Source: Lactarius indigo | Taxonomy: Eukaryota; Basidiomycota; Agaricomycetes; Russulales; Russulaceae | NCBI GenBank assembly: GCA_025766275.1 | Contig: JAFKAC010000045.1 | Span: 124,001-188,000 of the forward strand | DNA: 64,000 nt | Direction: 5' to 3' | Shown: piece by piece, positions 46,701-58,089 of the stretch | How positions within the stretch are numbered: the stretch's first letter is position 1 | Layout: each line of letters opens with the position of its first letter | The notes under the pieces: model-generated | The model's database searches: none | Told to the model about the DNA's origin: nothing | Seen by the model: only the letters and a program-made list of their open reading frames with translations | Position numbers and translations under genes: made by a program

Positions 46701-47816
46701 TGTGAAGACGTGTCCTTGACTTGGTCCTTGATAGCTTGATCAATTATTATTTTGTGTTTGAGTCGGACATTTGCACAGCGAGCCCACCTTGCAGTAAGTA
46801 CCCCGCGATTGTTCAGCGCAAGGTTTGCACCCGAAATGCAGCCAATTTTCAACGAGCTTCGTTCATAAGTCGGTCTCGGCATCTGCCGGTCTGACTTGGA
46901 CTCAGACGCCCCGTGGCCCATGGGGTTGTGCCACTTTCTATCGAGTTACATCACTAAACCTCAGGCCTCAGGCCTCATGCATCATGTACTGTGATTGTCC
47001 GCTGGTATTTTTTCCTTTAATGTGGATCGCCTCTCAATGACCGGCATTGGTGCCTTTATCCAGGAGAGCATATGATGGTTCTCGGACTCGATAGCAACAA
47101 CCCCGTGCATGCAGTATCCACCTATGTTATCATCGGTTCCAGGATGGTACATTTTATACTTAATTGTAGAGAATTGGTACTAGACGTTTTTCTCGTCTGG
47201 AACGTTGACGTCATGGGTCAGTGCAAAAGGGTGCTATTCCAAGTGTTAGTAACACCCTTCTCCCAATCTCGTATACCATCGTTTCCCGTTGGCGGAGATC
47301 CACCCCAGAACTCCCGCTCACGGCTTCCACCGGCTCCGTGCCCACATTCTCCTGCACAAATTCGTGGCTACCCATAATAGAGCGAGTGCTAGTGCCGGCA
47401 ATGCCGACGCCGTCTGGGAACCCGGCGGAGCCGGCGGCGTAGTGGATGGTGCAAGATTCCAGCTATGTCCAGTCTCGTGTCGACCCGAATGGATGGAAGG
47501 TCGAAGGGTGGAGCAACCACTTGCGCTTATACTATTGGTGTCTAATCTGTACTAGCCTACCAGGCCGATTCCAACCAACAGCTGCACTGGCATAAAATAC
47601 ACGTTCTATAGCACCACGTAGATAATCTGGGAATTCGAATTCATCGCATGGAGACAACTGATGGAGGAAGGGTATTGGCTTGTGACACAAAAATAGAAAC
47701 CGTCCGTACAGGTGGGGGGGGGGGGGGGGGTACACTGACAAGCTAAACGAACGTGATAAGAATATCGTACTTGCAGAGCAGGAGACCGAGCGACTTACAG
47801 CTGATGACGCCATTTG
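46701..47816. other. spacer inside the duplicated lectin block
   Basis: No gene recognised. Contains a 17-base G-run at 47714-47730 and ~180 bases (47630-47810) duplicated from 45230-45412. Confidence 0.5.
47714..47730 (+). repeat. poly-G tract
   Basis: Seventeen consecutive G, preceded by GGT. A likely polymorphic or sequencing-sensitive site. Confidence 0.9.
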
Positions 47817-48085
47817 TCAGTGAAATGCGATGATAGTAGCACCAGCAGAATAAACGACGGTGTCACCCCAGGAGTCAAGGTGCCAGATCAAGCATGTCGT
47901 GGAGACGCCTTCGACACGAGCGTGGATGCAAAGATTGCTTTTGCAATCAATGTCGAGGGAGTTCAAGGCGACAAAGGTAGAGGGTGTCTTGAGAAATTCG
48001 ACAGAATTAAATGAGATTTCCTTTATATTTTCGAGTTGCGGCCGGTCCACGGGACAAACATCTGGAAAATAGGGTGTGCTGAAAT
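47817..48085 (-). pseudogene. truncated H-type lectin paralog
   Basis: Minus-strand frame to stop 47819-47817: QLENIKEISFNSVEFLKTPS, TFVALNSLDIDCKSNLCIHA, RVEGVSTTCLIWHLDSWGDT and VVYSAGATIIAFH. This aligns with the last ~75 residues of the intact lectin at 45413. Homology ends near 48085 (lectin position ~45690), where AT-rich sequence with TTTGCAAA motifs begins. Two thirds of the gene is missing. Confidence 0.75.
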
Positions 48086-48678
48086 TGGCAAGTGGGATGC
48101 CAAATTTAGCATGATGGTGCAAACCTTTGCAGACTTTTGCAAAAGTTTGCAAAATTTTGCCAAATTTCATCACACCTGCAAAATTCAATCAATGTGTTGG
48201 AATTTAGTTACTTAAAAGGTTGGCCCGTGAAGCTTCACAATTTCTCGAATAATGAGACAAAAGTGTGTGATATATTGAAATATATACTGTACATTTTGGA
48301 TATGGGGTGTGGACTTTACAGTGCAGTTTACATAAATAATCCAATATAGCTCATGTTTTTGTGCCTTTTTTTCGAAAAAAATTGCCACTTATCTACACAT
48401 TTGTTGTGGTTCAATAAATAATTTTGTTGAATAATTTTTTTAAACCGCCTTTTTTATGTATTATAAGAATTTATTATAAGGGTTGTACGAGAAAATATAG
48501 ACAAATTTATGTAAACATTTTGGGATGATGTCGATAGCGTAAATACACTACACAGCCATACCATTGAGATCTAGAAGTACCATGGCATTGTTTGAGGAGT
48601 CACGAACCCGGGTTTTAGGGTCATCCCTGAATGGCACTGGCATTTCAGCAGTTCTCATAATCACCTCAAAAAAGGTAC
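48086..48678. other. AT-rich block with TTTGCAAA-type short repeats, and a possible last exon of the DUF6532 gene
   Basis: 48110-48185 contains repeated TTTGCA/TGCAAA words around a small palindrome (TTTTGCAAAAGTTTGCAAAA). 48190-48530 is strongly AT-rich. On the minus strand 48650-48545 reads TAEMPVPFRDDPKTRVRDSS and could be a final exon of the gene upstream, but no intron of sensible length restores phase. Confidence 0.35.
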
Positions 48679-49758
48679 TCACGTTACCAGCTTATACAAA
48701 TCTGACATAAGACGTCGGTAGGCTGGACTGTTCTTCTCCTGAATCTCTTTCAAGGTAGCAATATGTATGTAGTAGGAGTCTTCGTATGCGTCAGCATTGA
48801 ACTCAACACCAAGTGCCTTCTCTTCCAGTGAGGCATGAACCTAATTAATATTATAAGTAGAGCACATCAATAAAGCAGGAGACTCACAGCAACAGCAGCC
48901 ATGGCCACCATTGCTGGTGGGAGCTCCAAGTCAAGTAAACTTGCACCAAGGGGGAAGCTGCGGCGATTTTTTTGAGCAAAACTTGGACCCCGTCTACGCT
49001 TGAAAAAGGCATTGCGCAATGTGTCAATAATGACCGGGTGCTGAAATGGCCTTGTGAAGTTGATGCCCTAGACAGAAATGAGTGTAATTCCCGACAAGTT
49101 ACAATGATGTACCCCATCATCTTTTGGCTCAAAGATGAACTTGTCGTTGTAGATAAGGTCCTTGACTTGACTCGCCCGTGTTGACTCATCATTCTTGAGT
49201 CTATACCCATGCGTGACAAGGTTGATGGCAACCTGCTTGACAGAGGTGCGATAGTGTGAAACGCGCCCACTCAACTGAGGTGTCATGTATTAATACCTGA
49301 GCCAGCGGGATAGAATTGAAACTCACTAAATCACAGACTTCCTTTTGAAGGGCTGCATCCTTCTGCAACCGTGCGCTGTAGTGGGGTTTATTCAGTCTTG
49401 TAGCTGACTTGATGAGAAGCTCGACGAAGTGATCAGTTTGAACATCTACTGGTATATACCCCTGATGAAATGCGCAGTAGCGATGAAGAGACACAATACC
49501 ATCCTTCAGAATTGCCCTGAAGCCTTCGGGCTGCAGGTTGATACAGATATTGCGTTGCCTAGGACCAGGGGGACAGATAGGTGCATGTGGCCAGCGCGCG
49601 TTGCGCTCCCTAAGGGCAGTGGTAGAGATGACAGAAGTACCATGGTTGTTGTCACTGAGTACGAGAAGCTCAGCCCGCCGCTCAGCAGCACGCTTGGACA
49701 ATGGTTCCTACAAAGGACATTACTTGAGAGACTCGGAAAATAAAGTAAACACACGAAC
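48679..49758 (-). pseudogene. DUF6532 domain fragment (3' part of a disrupted gene)
   Basis: Minus strand, introns inferred. An acceptor at about 49708 precedes EPLSKRAAERRAELLVLSDN and RAILKDGIVSLHRYCAFHQG. An intron begins GTGAGTTTC (~49327). Then LSGRVSHYRTSVKQVAINLV, RLKNDESTRASQVKDLIYND and KFIFEPKDDG are followed by an intron GTACAT..TCTAG. Next come GINFTRPFQHPVIIDTLRNA and LELPPAMVAMAAVAV; an intron GTGAGT..ATTAG; and HASLEEKALGVEFNADAYED, ending MSDLYKLVT with stop 48681-48679. This matches the DUF6532 domain widespread in Agaricomycetes (function unknown). The 5' side is cut by a solo LTR inserted inside an intron; the gene continues at 50570-50786. Confidence 0.65.
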
Positions 49759-50569
49759 TGTTACGGTTGTATTACCGTAGTGTCCGACTTGGACGGTTCT
49801 GTGGGAGCACGATGCCCCTAGTCGTCAGCCAACTTACGGGGGAGGCAAATACAGCCAAGGCGTCCCCTAGTCGACAAGAATACTAGCAGCCTTCTATCAG
49901 ACAGAAAGGCTGAGAGGCAGAGAATGGCAGATAAGAGAGGAAAGGGGAATGAGCAGGCAGCCCAAAGGGATGGCAAACAGCCCAGCTCAAAAGATAGAGG
50001 GAAGGATGGCGAGCAGCCAATACAATTCACCAAGATCTCAAGCTAGGGAACTGGGGATACAAACTACCCTACTTATACCCTAGCTAGCGTAAGGTTCAAA
50101 CTCAGAAACCCTAATACAACGATCCTAGGGTGAGTAATCGTACAGTAAGAGTGTCATCGGGAATGTGTAATCATCAGTCAGCATACAGTCAGTCAACCAA
50201 TCAGAGCGAAGTATCAGTCATCCTTATCGTAACAGTGTAATCGTCTATGAGTCATCCGCAGTCAGTATCAGTCATCAGGTACCAATCATCAGTCAGCCAG
50301 GCACAAGCTCATCTGGGCTCTTCCGGTGCATTCTAGCCAGGTCACATGCCGGGGTCACGTGACGGGCGAAGTAGGTATTGCTTTATCCGGGCCGATGGAA
50401 CCTACAATTCTGCGCATCATCGCAGAAGGTCCAATGGACTTGCGGACCGGGGCACTTATCTCTTGGTTTATGGCTTATCTCAGCCTTTTCTTCGTCGTTT
50501 TCTTCCTCTTCACATGATTGCGTCTTTCATATTGCCGTTTGCCGAGGTCGTGAGGGTGAAACCGTAACA
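49759..50569 (+). mobile_element. solo LTR, 811 bp (family 2)
   Basis: Begins TGTTACGG and ends CCGTAACA (8-bp inverted ends), flanked by the 5-bp target duplication CGAAC (49754-49758 and 50570-50574). No internal retrotransposon genes remain, so it is a solo LTR left by recombination. Short motifs (CCGACTTGGAC, AACCCTA.TACA.C.ATCCTAGG) recall the gypsy LTR, so the families are related. A reversed partial copy is at 62696-62812. Confidence 0.85.
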
Positions 50570-50786
50570 CGAACCTTGTGTGCCCTTGCATGGGCCTGAG
50601 GGCCCCCAAGGTTGTTGTTGCCGTTGTTGTCAATGTTGTCAATGTTGTCAATGTTATTGTCGATACCATGGGCACCATTGATGTTGACACCGCCGTATTT
50701 AGTAGCTCCATTGTCAACATCGAAGTCATCGACGTTGAGATCACCATAGTCACTGGCATCATCATCTCTGTAGCTGCGGTATGCTG
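50570..50786 (-). pseudogene. middle fragment of the disrupted AT-hook/DUF6532 gene
   Basis: Minus-strand frame YRSYRDDDASDYGDLNVDDF continues through an Asp/Asn-rich stretch with IDNIDNIDNN repeats and ends GGPQAHARAHK at a GTTCGT donor. Across the solo LTR this splices in phase to EPLSKRAAERR of the fragment at 48679-49758. Its other end is cut at 50786 by the gypsy LTR. Confidence 0.6.
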
Positions 50787-51297
50787 TGTTACGCTCCACC
50801 AGTGTTAGTCCGACTTGGACTCTGAGAAGGCGTAATCGACTTAGCGAAAGATAGGCGAATGGGGATCACGTGTCAACCCAACGCAAGCTGAACAGGGGCA
50901 CTTCCGGCACACGCTGCAGCAAAATAAGAGGAAGAGGAGTATCCCTTGGTGGATACTAGTGGAAGTCCACTTAGTCCGAGACTAGGACAGACGAGAGACA
51001 AGTCAAATGGTGGATTGAAGAAGACCAAGATGAGGACTCTTGGTCTTCCGAGTCAACTACTTATACAGATACACGCGGGCTTTAAAGCGCCGCTAGAAAG
51101 TAACCTATCCAATAGCGTAACTAGCTCGAACCCTAGTACAGCTATCCTAGGAATGAGTCATACACGAGTCACAATCACATGCGAACTACTATGCTGACTG
51201 ATACGATGTAAGAGTCCATGACTAATGCTGATACCGGACCGTAGTCATAACTGGTCATGAGTCATGTGTAATGAGTCATCGAGTCCGTACCGTAACA
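50787..51297 (-). repeat. 3' LTR of the gypsy element
   Basis: 511 bp, TG...CA ends, adjacent to the polypurine tract on its right. Confidence 0.9.
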
Positions 51298-51329
51298 CCA
51301 CCCCCTTTTCAGGAGTGAGGCCCACCTCA

Positions 51330-54300
51330 CTAATCCGCTACCGATTCCTGCCTCATCCGCTCTGCTTCGTCCTCCATTCTTGCTAAGATGTTAGCACGTT
51401 CCAGTCGGTAAAGACTGTCCTTTTTGTCCGCAACCACCATCTCCTTTTCCACCTGCAATTGCCAAATCCGCTTCTCCAGCTGGTCTTCAGCGAAGGCGAA
51501 CTGCCGGAACCGGCGCAGTTCTTGAGTAAGGGTGACATCCCCAATGCGCATGAGCAGCAGGTCTGTGGGGTGTCGATCGCGGAGCATAAAATACTCCTCA
51601 TGCGGGATGAAGGCACGGTTGTTCTTTGGGAGGTGAGGAGTGGCGTAAAGGGGTTTACTGTAAAGGAAGCCAGACCCCCAAGCTAGTCCGAGTACGAAGG
51701 GGTCTCCTCCGCGGATAACTTGTACATGGGATGCTTGTACCGTTGGTCCGTTGGGGAGCTTGATCGGGAACGGAATGTAATTGGGTCCTCGATTGACCCT
51801 GAACCCTTCAGGGACGACAGCCCTGGTTGCTGGGTCTCGTTCTCCCATTGGTGTATAACGAGCCGCTTGTGCCACGGTGACTCGTCCTCGGTGTAGGGGC
51901 CCCCCCGCTGCGTTGACGAGGTAGGGAGTGGCAGCTGGATCTTCAGCGTAGAATTCATGGTTAAGGAATGCGTGCCTGATGGGGTAATGGTCTCCAAGCT
52001 CGTCTTCATCCTCATCTTCGTCCAGTACTCCCTCCGCTCCTTCATCATTCGGCGTCGGCAGGCGGCGATATGCAGTTGCTCCCGCTGCCATCGCGCCGCC
52101 GTCTCCTTCCATTCTTGTTTGTACTTCTTCATGGCGTCGGGTGGTTTCACCGCGCGGGACAGCTGCTTGAAGCTGAAAGAGCTCATCTTCGGTGATGAAG
52201 ATTTCGGGCTCACCAGTGTTGGGGTTTGTGAGGGCGTACATTGGTGGAGGTGCTGGTTGAGTTGTTGCTGAATCGTCGTCGAGAGTTCCCTGTAGGGGCA
52301 CAGGGAATCGTTGCAGTGTCTGCTGCAATTCTTCAGCAGTGATAGGCCCGTCGTTCTCATACTGCATGGTGGGACCTTCTGTGGTTGCAACTCTAGTGGC
52401 TGTGGTGTCGTTGGCGGAGTCGGGGTTAACAAGTGTGGTGGTGGAGTCGTTGACAAGGGTAGGGAGGAGTGTGAGCTGGTCATTGTGTCGAGTAGAGGAC
52501 ATGGGGTGAATGGATGATGGGGACTTAGCACGATGGGATGTCATCCTTATATGTGTTTCTCTGTCGGGGTTGGAATATTTAAACTCCCGAACGGCTTCAT
52601 CGGCAAACACGTCATCCTTATCTATCCATTGGTTATCCGAGTCGGGATACCCCTTCCATTTGACGAGATATTGGAGCTGGCGCCGTTTGCCGAATCGCCG
52701 AGAGTCTAGAATCTTCTCGACCTTGTATTCTTCTTCGTTATCGACCAAATCAGGTGGTGGGCGCTGATAGTTTGGTCCGTGCATGGGTGTTTCGCGATAA
52801 GGTGTGAGAAGGTCTATATGGAAGACGTCGTGGATGCTCCACTGCGTGGGAAGTTCGAGGCGATAGTTAACGGGAGACATCACCTGGATGACCTTAAATG
52901 GTCCATGCCGTTTGGCAGCTAGTTTTGCGGTTGGCTGGTGGGTACGTAAGTGGCGCCCCTCTAGCCATACAAGGTCTCCTTCTTTGAATTTGGGCGTGTC
53001 CTTGTGTTTGACCCATGACTTCTGCGCTCGGAGCATACAGGAGAAGGCACGCTGCCGTGCCTGTTTGAATTGGTCTAGCCTTAACGATACTTGTGGAATA
53101 GGGGAAGGCCTATCGGTCCAATCAGCGCGCGGGTTGAACCCTGACAAGAGAAAAAAGGGGGACTCTCGCGTGGTTTCATTAGGCCAGTTGTTATGCGTGA
53201 ATTCTGCCATAGGCAGATAACGAACCCAATCATCTTGCCGCTCATTTACCCAGAAGCGGAGATATTGCTCTAGCCACTGATTTGTCCGTTCTGATTGGCT
53301 GTCGGTCCTAGGGTGATAAGCGGTTGAGATGTTTTGGCTGATGCCAAGAATTTTGCATATCTCCCGCATGAACTTAGATGCGAAACGGGGATCTCGGTCA
53401 CTGATAACACGCGAGGGGAGTCCGAATCGTGGGAAGACATGGGAGACGTACAGGGCAGCCGTTCCTTCGGCGGTTATTTCTTCATTACAGGGGATGAAGA
53501 CAGCTGCTTTGGTACAGTCATGATCTGTTACGGTTAGGATAGAGTCATAGCCGCGGGAAATGGGGAGTTTGGTTATAAAGTCCACCGCGATGGTTTCGAA
53601 TGGTAGGGCTTCTGGTTTAGGGTAAATGGGTTGTAAGGGTGCCCTGATAGGGCGAAGGTTGACTTTGTGTCGCTGGCATTCGGCACAACCTTTGACGTAG
53701 TCCGTTACATCGTTTTTCATCTGTGGCCACCAGTAGTGTCGCTCAGTAAGTTGGAGGGTTCGTTTGATACCAGGGTGACCGTAGACTGGGGAATCGTGAT
53801 GGGCTGCGATGATGGTACGTTTGTCGTGAATACCGCCGGTGACCACTTGACGTCCGTCCTTGTACCACGTCCCTTCGATGTCTTTTAGTTTGTGAGCGTC
53901 GACCCAAGGTTTCAACTTAGCTATGTCTTGCTCGTAGATGGGATGTTCTGGGGTCATCTCCACCGGTAGAATCTTGGGTCTCCAATGCGGGTGTTGCGGT
54001 TCTTCTAGCGTGGTGGCGCGTATGAAGACGCTTTCTGGCAGTACTGTTACTCCTTCATTGTCATTTTCCCCTTGATCATAATCTGGTCTTCGTGATAACG
54101 CGTCAGCACGTCCGTTGGAGGTTCCTTTGATGTGGTGAATTTCGAAGTCATACTCGGAGAGTTCGAGTATTTCCCTGGTGACGTGTCTACTGATCTTTTG
54201 TGGTGATTTCCAGTATTGTAAGTTGAGGTGATCCAAAAAGACTTTGATCTTGTGAGGGGAGCCCGCTAGAAGGGGTCTCCAATGGCGGAAGGCTTTGACG

Positions 54301-55345
54301 ATTGCTAAAAGTTCAAGGTCATAGATGTCGTAGTTCCACTCGGCTTCGTTAAGGGTGGATGAATAGTAGCCTATGGGATGTCGCTTGCCATCTGCTTTGC
54401 ATTGAAGGAGAACAGCTCCTGTGGCAAATCCGGATGCATCGACTTCTAGTTCGAACTGTTGGGTGAGGTCTGGATGTGCAAGGACGGGTTCGCTGGTGAC
54501 GAGGGTCTTGAGGTCTTGGAACGCCTTTTCTTCTTCGGTTCCCCAGCGCCATTTGGTATCTTTGCGTGTGAGTTTGTTGAGAGGTCGTGCTTTGGTCGCG
54601 AATCCTCGTATGAAGGGTCGGTAAAAATTGCAAAAGCCAAGGAAAGAGCGGATGTCCTTAACTTTAGTTGGTGTAGGCCAATCTTTGATGCCCGAAATTT
54701 TGACGGGGTCCATGCGTGTCACCCCCTTTTCAAGGATTACCCCCAGGTAATCCATACACGGGGAGTGGAAAAGACATTTTTCAAGCTTGTAGTAGAGATC
54801 ATGTTCTGCGGAGACACAGAGGACATCTTTGACAGTGTCTACGTGATCCCTCAGTGAATGTTTCAGTCCTGTAGCAATACCAATATCGTCCATGTATACG
54901 CGAATGACGGTCCCGCGGGCTTCGTGTTTGGCTATGATGTCTCTGAATATGAAATTCATCATAGTCTGGAAGGTCGCGGGGAATTGGTTAAGCCAAAGAA
55001 CATCACCGTTGGTTCAAATAGTCCATATCGTGTCTTGAACGCCGCTTTTTCTTCATCTCCCTCCTTGATGCGTACATTGTTATATCCCCACCTGACATCG
55101 AGTTTGGTGTAAATATGAGCATTACTGAGGTCGGTGATGAGATCAGAGATGAGGGGAAGGGGATACTGATTGCGAATGGTGACAGCGTTGATCTTTCGGT
55201 AATCCTGAACCGGTCGTAGTTTTCCGTCCTTCTTCTTAATGAAGAAAAAGGATGAAGCGTAAGGCGATTTGGAAGGTCGTATATACCCCTTCTTAAGTTG
55301 TTCATTGATCCATTCGCGTAGCTTCTTGTCTTCTTCTTGGGTCAT
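51330..55345 (-). pseudogene. gypsy pol: reverse transcriptase, RNase H, integrase, chromodomain and long C-terminal extension
   Basis: RT begins around 55345 (KLRPVQDYRKINAVTIRNQY). A one-base deletion at about 54977-54981 (TSPA/TFQ junction) breaks the frame; the rest is open for 1210 codons (54962-51330). In that piece: YMDD at residues 23-26, RNase H DASGFATGAVLL near 175, integrase zinc finger H389/H396/C426/C429, catalytic D461, D522 and E558, and a chromodomain at ~746-795 (YKVEKILDSRRFGKRRQLQY, LVKWKGYPDSDNQW), which targets chromoviruses to chromatin. Residues ~800-1210 form an extra ~410-aa extension with an acidic stretch (DEDEDEDELGD) and a charged helical end. The enzyme set copies and integrates the element; this copy is inactive. 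Confidence 0.9.
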
Positions 55346-56194
55346 GGGATATATTTTACAATCAATTGCGTCGGCTGTCCCTGGTTTGAATTTGATGGCA
55401 TGATCCCAGGGCCTGCTGGGTGGAAACCTGTCCGATGCCTCCTCGCTGAAGAGACGTTCAAATTCTTGATATTCTGAGGGTAACTCAGCTTTAGTGATGT
55501 ATTGTTGCGCTGCGATAGCGAGGTCGGTAGCAGTGGCTCAAATTCGGCATCCTTCCTCGAATTGTTGCTTTTGTTCGTCCGTAATAACGCAGGAATGTAC
55601 TATTTCATAATCGTCATCCTGGACAGTAGTGGTCGCAACTACTGGTGTTGTTTTAATGTAAGGGTTAGTCGATCGAATAATAATAGGAAGCATATCCTCA
55701 TGTATAGCGGCTTGCGACCATTTGATTTGTGGGTCATAAATGGCAAGCCAAGGGTATCCTAATACAATGTCTTCATTGCCAATGTCGGTGATGAGAAAGC
55801 GGATTTCTTTGTGGATTCCTTTAGTTTGGACATCGACATCGGTATAACAAGTGATATGCCCCGATTTATTTTCCGTATTGTCAATGTTCCATATCTTCTT
55901 TGGGACGTCAAGTTGTTTGGTTCCAAGCCCCATTCTTTTTGCGAAAGCAGGTCTCATGAAGCAGTGGGTTGCCCCTGAGTCGACTAGTGCTCGTATGTCG
56001 GCCATTGCGTAACTGGTGCGAATCAATACTGGAACTCTCATAGAACGATAGCGAGTCATGATTACACTGTTACAGTTAACTGCCCTCACCCAGGCCGATG
56101 GGTTCAGGCGTCCTGAAAACCCTCCTTCTTCCACAGCTGTTGGAGGATAATATCTTTTACATCGTCTGATTCTCCTGCTACTCCGTTGAGCCAA
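55346..56194 (-). pseudogene. gypsy aspartic protease and pol linker
   Basis: The frame contains ALVDSGATHCFMRPAF (aspartic protease active site DSGA) and IVLGYPWLAIYDP. It is interrupted by TGA 55540-55538 within EEGCRI*ATATD, after which the same frame continues (AAQQYITKAELPSEYQEFER, then PWDHAIKFKPGTADAIDC) into RT. The region overlaps the end of gag by ~90 bases in another frame, so a gag-pol frameshift mechanism is likely in the intact element. Confidence 0.85.
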
Positions 56195-58089
56195 TCACTG
56201 GCGCGCTGTTGAGGGGGTACTTCTTGAACCGCCCTGGTGGCGACTTCTGGTTCTTGTTGATGATAGTCGGTGTCGACGTACCGACTGGTCGATGCTTGGG
56301 GTTGATATCCCCCTCGTGGTTGTCTGCAATCGCGAGCCATGTGTCCGTCCTTTCCACAATTATAACACGTGACTGGCCTTGGGTTATTACGTCCTCCTCC
56401 TTTTTGCAAAAATCCTCCTCTTGGCCGGTACGGGGGACACGGGGCGAGTATGTCTTCTGCCCCCGCGAGTCGCCCTCGAATTCAGTCTGCCGAGGTGTCC
56501 ATAGCATTGGGGTCTCGTGGTAGGTTTCTCGGCTGCCAAGAACTTCTTGGTGGTCCTTGCCACTGTCGTGATTGTCGTGGCCTTCCTTGTCCTTGTCCTT
56601 GAGGAACCCCTTTGTTTAATACCACTTTAAGATGGAGGTATTGTTGTTGATGAGTAGTCGCTGCTTCTTTCCAATCACGGTAGTTGCGAGGGTTGTCGAG
56701 GGTGTAGACCTTTTCATATAGGTCTTTTGGTAATCTGCTCGCGAATAGATCAAGCGTTTGCGGATCATCGAGCCTGTATTGAGCGCGGCGTATTAATTGT
56801 TCGAACTGGGTGCAATACTCATCTAAATTGCCCCCGATCATTTTGACTCCCTTTTTGAGCTCATATTGGGCTTGTTCTTGTTCCATCGTATTGCGGAAAC
56901 GCTGCATGAAGCTACGCGTGACTTCATTCCATAACCCTTCACTAGTACAGGGTATTCCGGCTTGTATCTGGCCGTTGAGCCAGGTAAGCATCGCCAGTAC
57001 CCATTCGCTGACATTGACACCCTTAATGTAGGACAGGAAAAGTAGGGCGCGTCGATATGGTGTGGCCATTATGCCTTCGTCTGCGTTCATGCCCCAGTAG
57101 ACGTGCCATTGAGTGAGAAACGCTTCGACTTTGGCGTGTTCTCCGTCGAATACTGTGGGTGCTTCGCCAGCTAATTTGTTACTAGGAGGGGAAACAATGG
57201 GGCCCACACCGGGTAAACCGCTTCCTCCTGGTGGTCCTCCTGGGAATCCTCCAGGGAATCCCCCAAATCCGGGTTCCCTTGGTGGAGGTCCTCCTCCTCC
57301 TCCTGGTAGATCGCCAGGAGGTCCGCCTCCTCCACTAGGGGGGTCGGCCATGTCAGGTCCGATGGCATGATGGATTGCTACGTCATCGTCGGTCATTCGA
57401 TGACCAGTGTGTGGGTTGATAGGAGCCAAATTAGCTTGTGATTCTTCTGCTATACGTCTTTGTTCTGCAAGGGCTATTTGATCCCTTTCTTCGATGGTGA
57501 GGTGCACCTCTTCACGTGTGATGGTGGCCGTTGCCATTGCAACTGCTGGGCTATGAACGTGGATTACTTCCGGTTCGGGTTGGTGAATAGTAAGGGACTC
57601 AGTTTGTTGTATGATGCGTTCGCCGATAGCTCCTAAGCTGGCGTCTTCTGCTGGCGTGGTTCCTCTACTTGGTGACTGACTTTCGGAGGCTTCTTCTCCA
57701 CTAATCCCTTTGTCCGTATGTTCTTGTGCTTGTCTGTCAATAGAACCGTAATCTGCACGACTATTAAGCTCTCGCACGTCGATGTCGCAATTGTAGTTTC
57801 TTCCCGCTGGTTGTACAATGTCCCAGCGATGATCTATGGGGTTCCAAGTAACTTCGGTCCAACAGAGGTGTTCGAAATTGAACTCAACGGGTTGGAAACG
57901 GTTAGGACCGTTAAACTCTACGAAGTACCCTGTATCTTCTCTTCGTTCTCTCCACTGAGCTGCTCCTAGGAATCTTGTTGGTACGTTGCGATCTCCTCGT
58001 CGTTCAATGTGATAGGGACGGAAAGACGTCCACTGGTCTCTGGTTGAGTACGCCACGGTGAGGATCTTGGTCTTAATGTTACGCTCCAC
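56104..58089 (-). pseudogene. gypsy gag with CCHC zinc knuckle, one internal stop
   Basis: Capsid protein frame open from inside the 5' LTR (GTG 58089; no ATG near the start) to TGA 56484-56482, then continuing in the same frame to 56104. It has a Gly/Pro-rich linker (GGFPGGFPGGPPGGSGLPG), a capsid core (EHAKVEAFLTQWHVYWGMNA; LWNEVTRSFMQRFRNTMEQE; YCTQFEQLIRRAQYRLDDP) and, after the stop, the nucleic-acid-binding knuckle CYNCGKDGHMARDC. TGA where D-R-I would be expected suits CGA to TGA mutation. Confidence 0.85.

Noticed and set aside
48190..48530. AT-rich block as centromere or replication origin
   Set aside because: Only ~340 bp long, with no repeated array; a local insert is a simpler reading.
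55538..56484. The two in-frame TGA codons in gag and pol as programmed readthrough
   Set aside because: The element also has a plain RT frameshift and CpG-type decay between its LTRs, so nonsense mutation is simpler.
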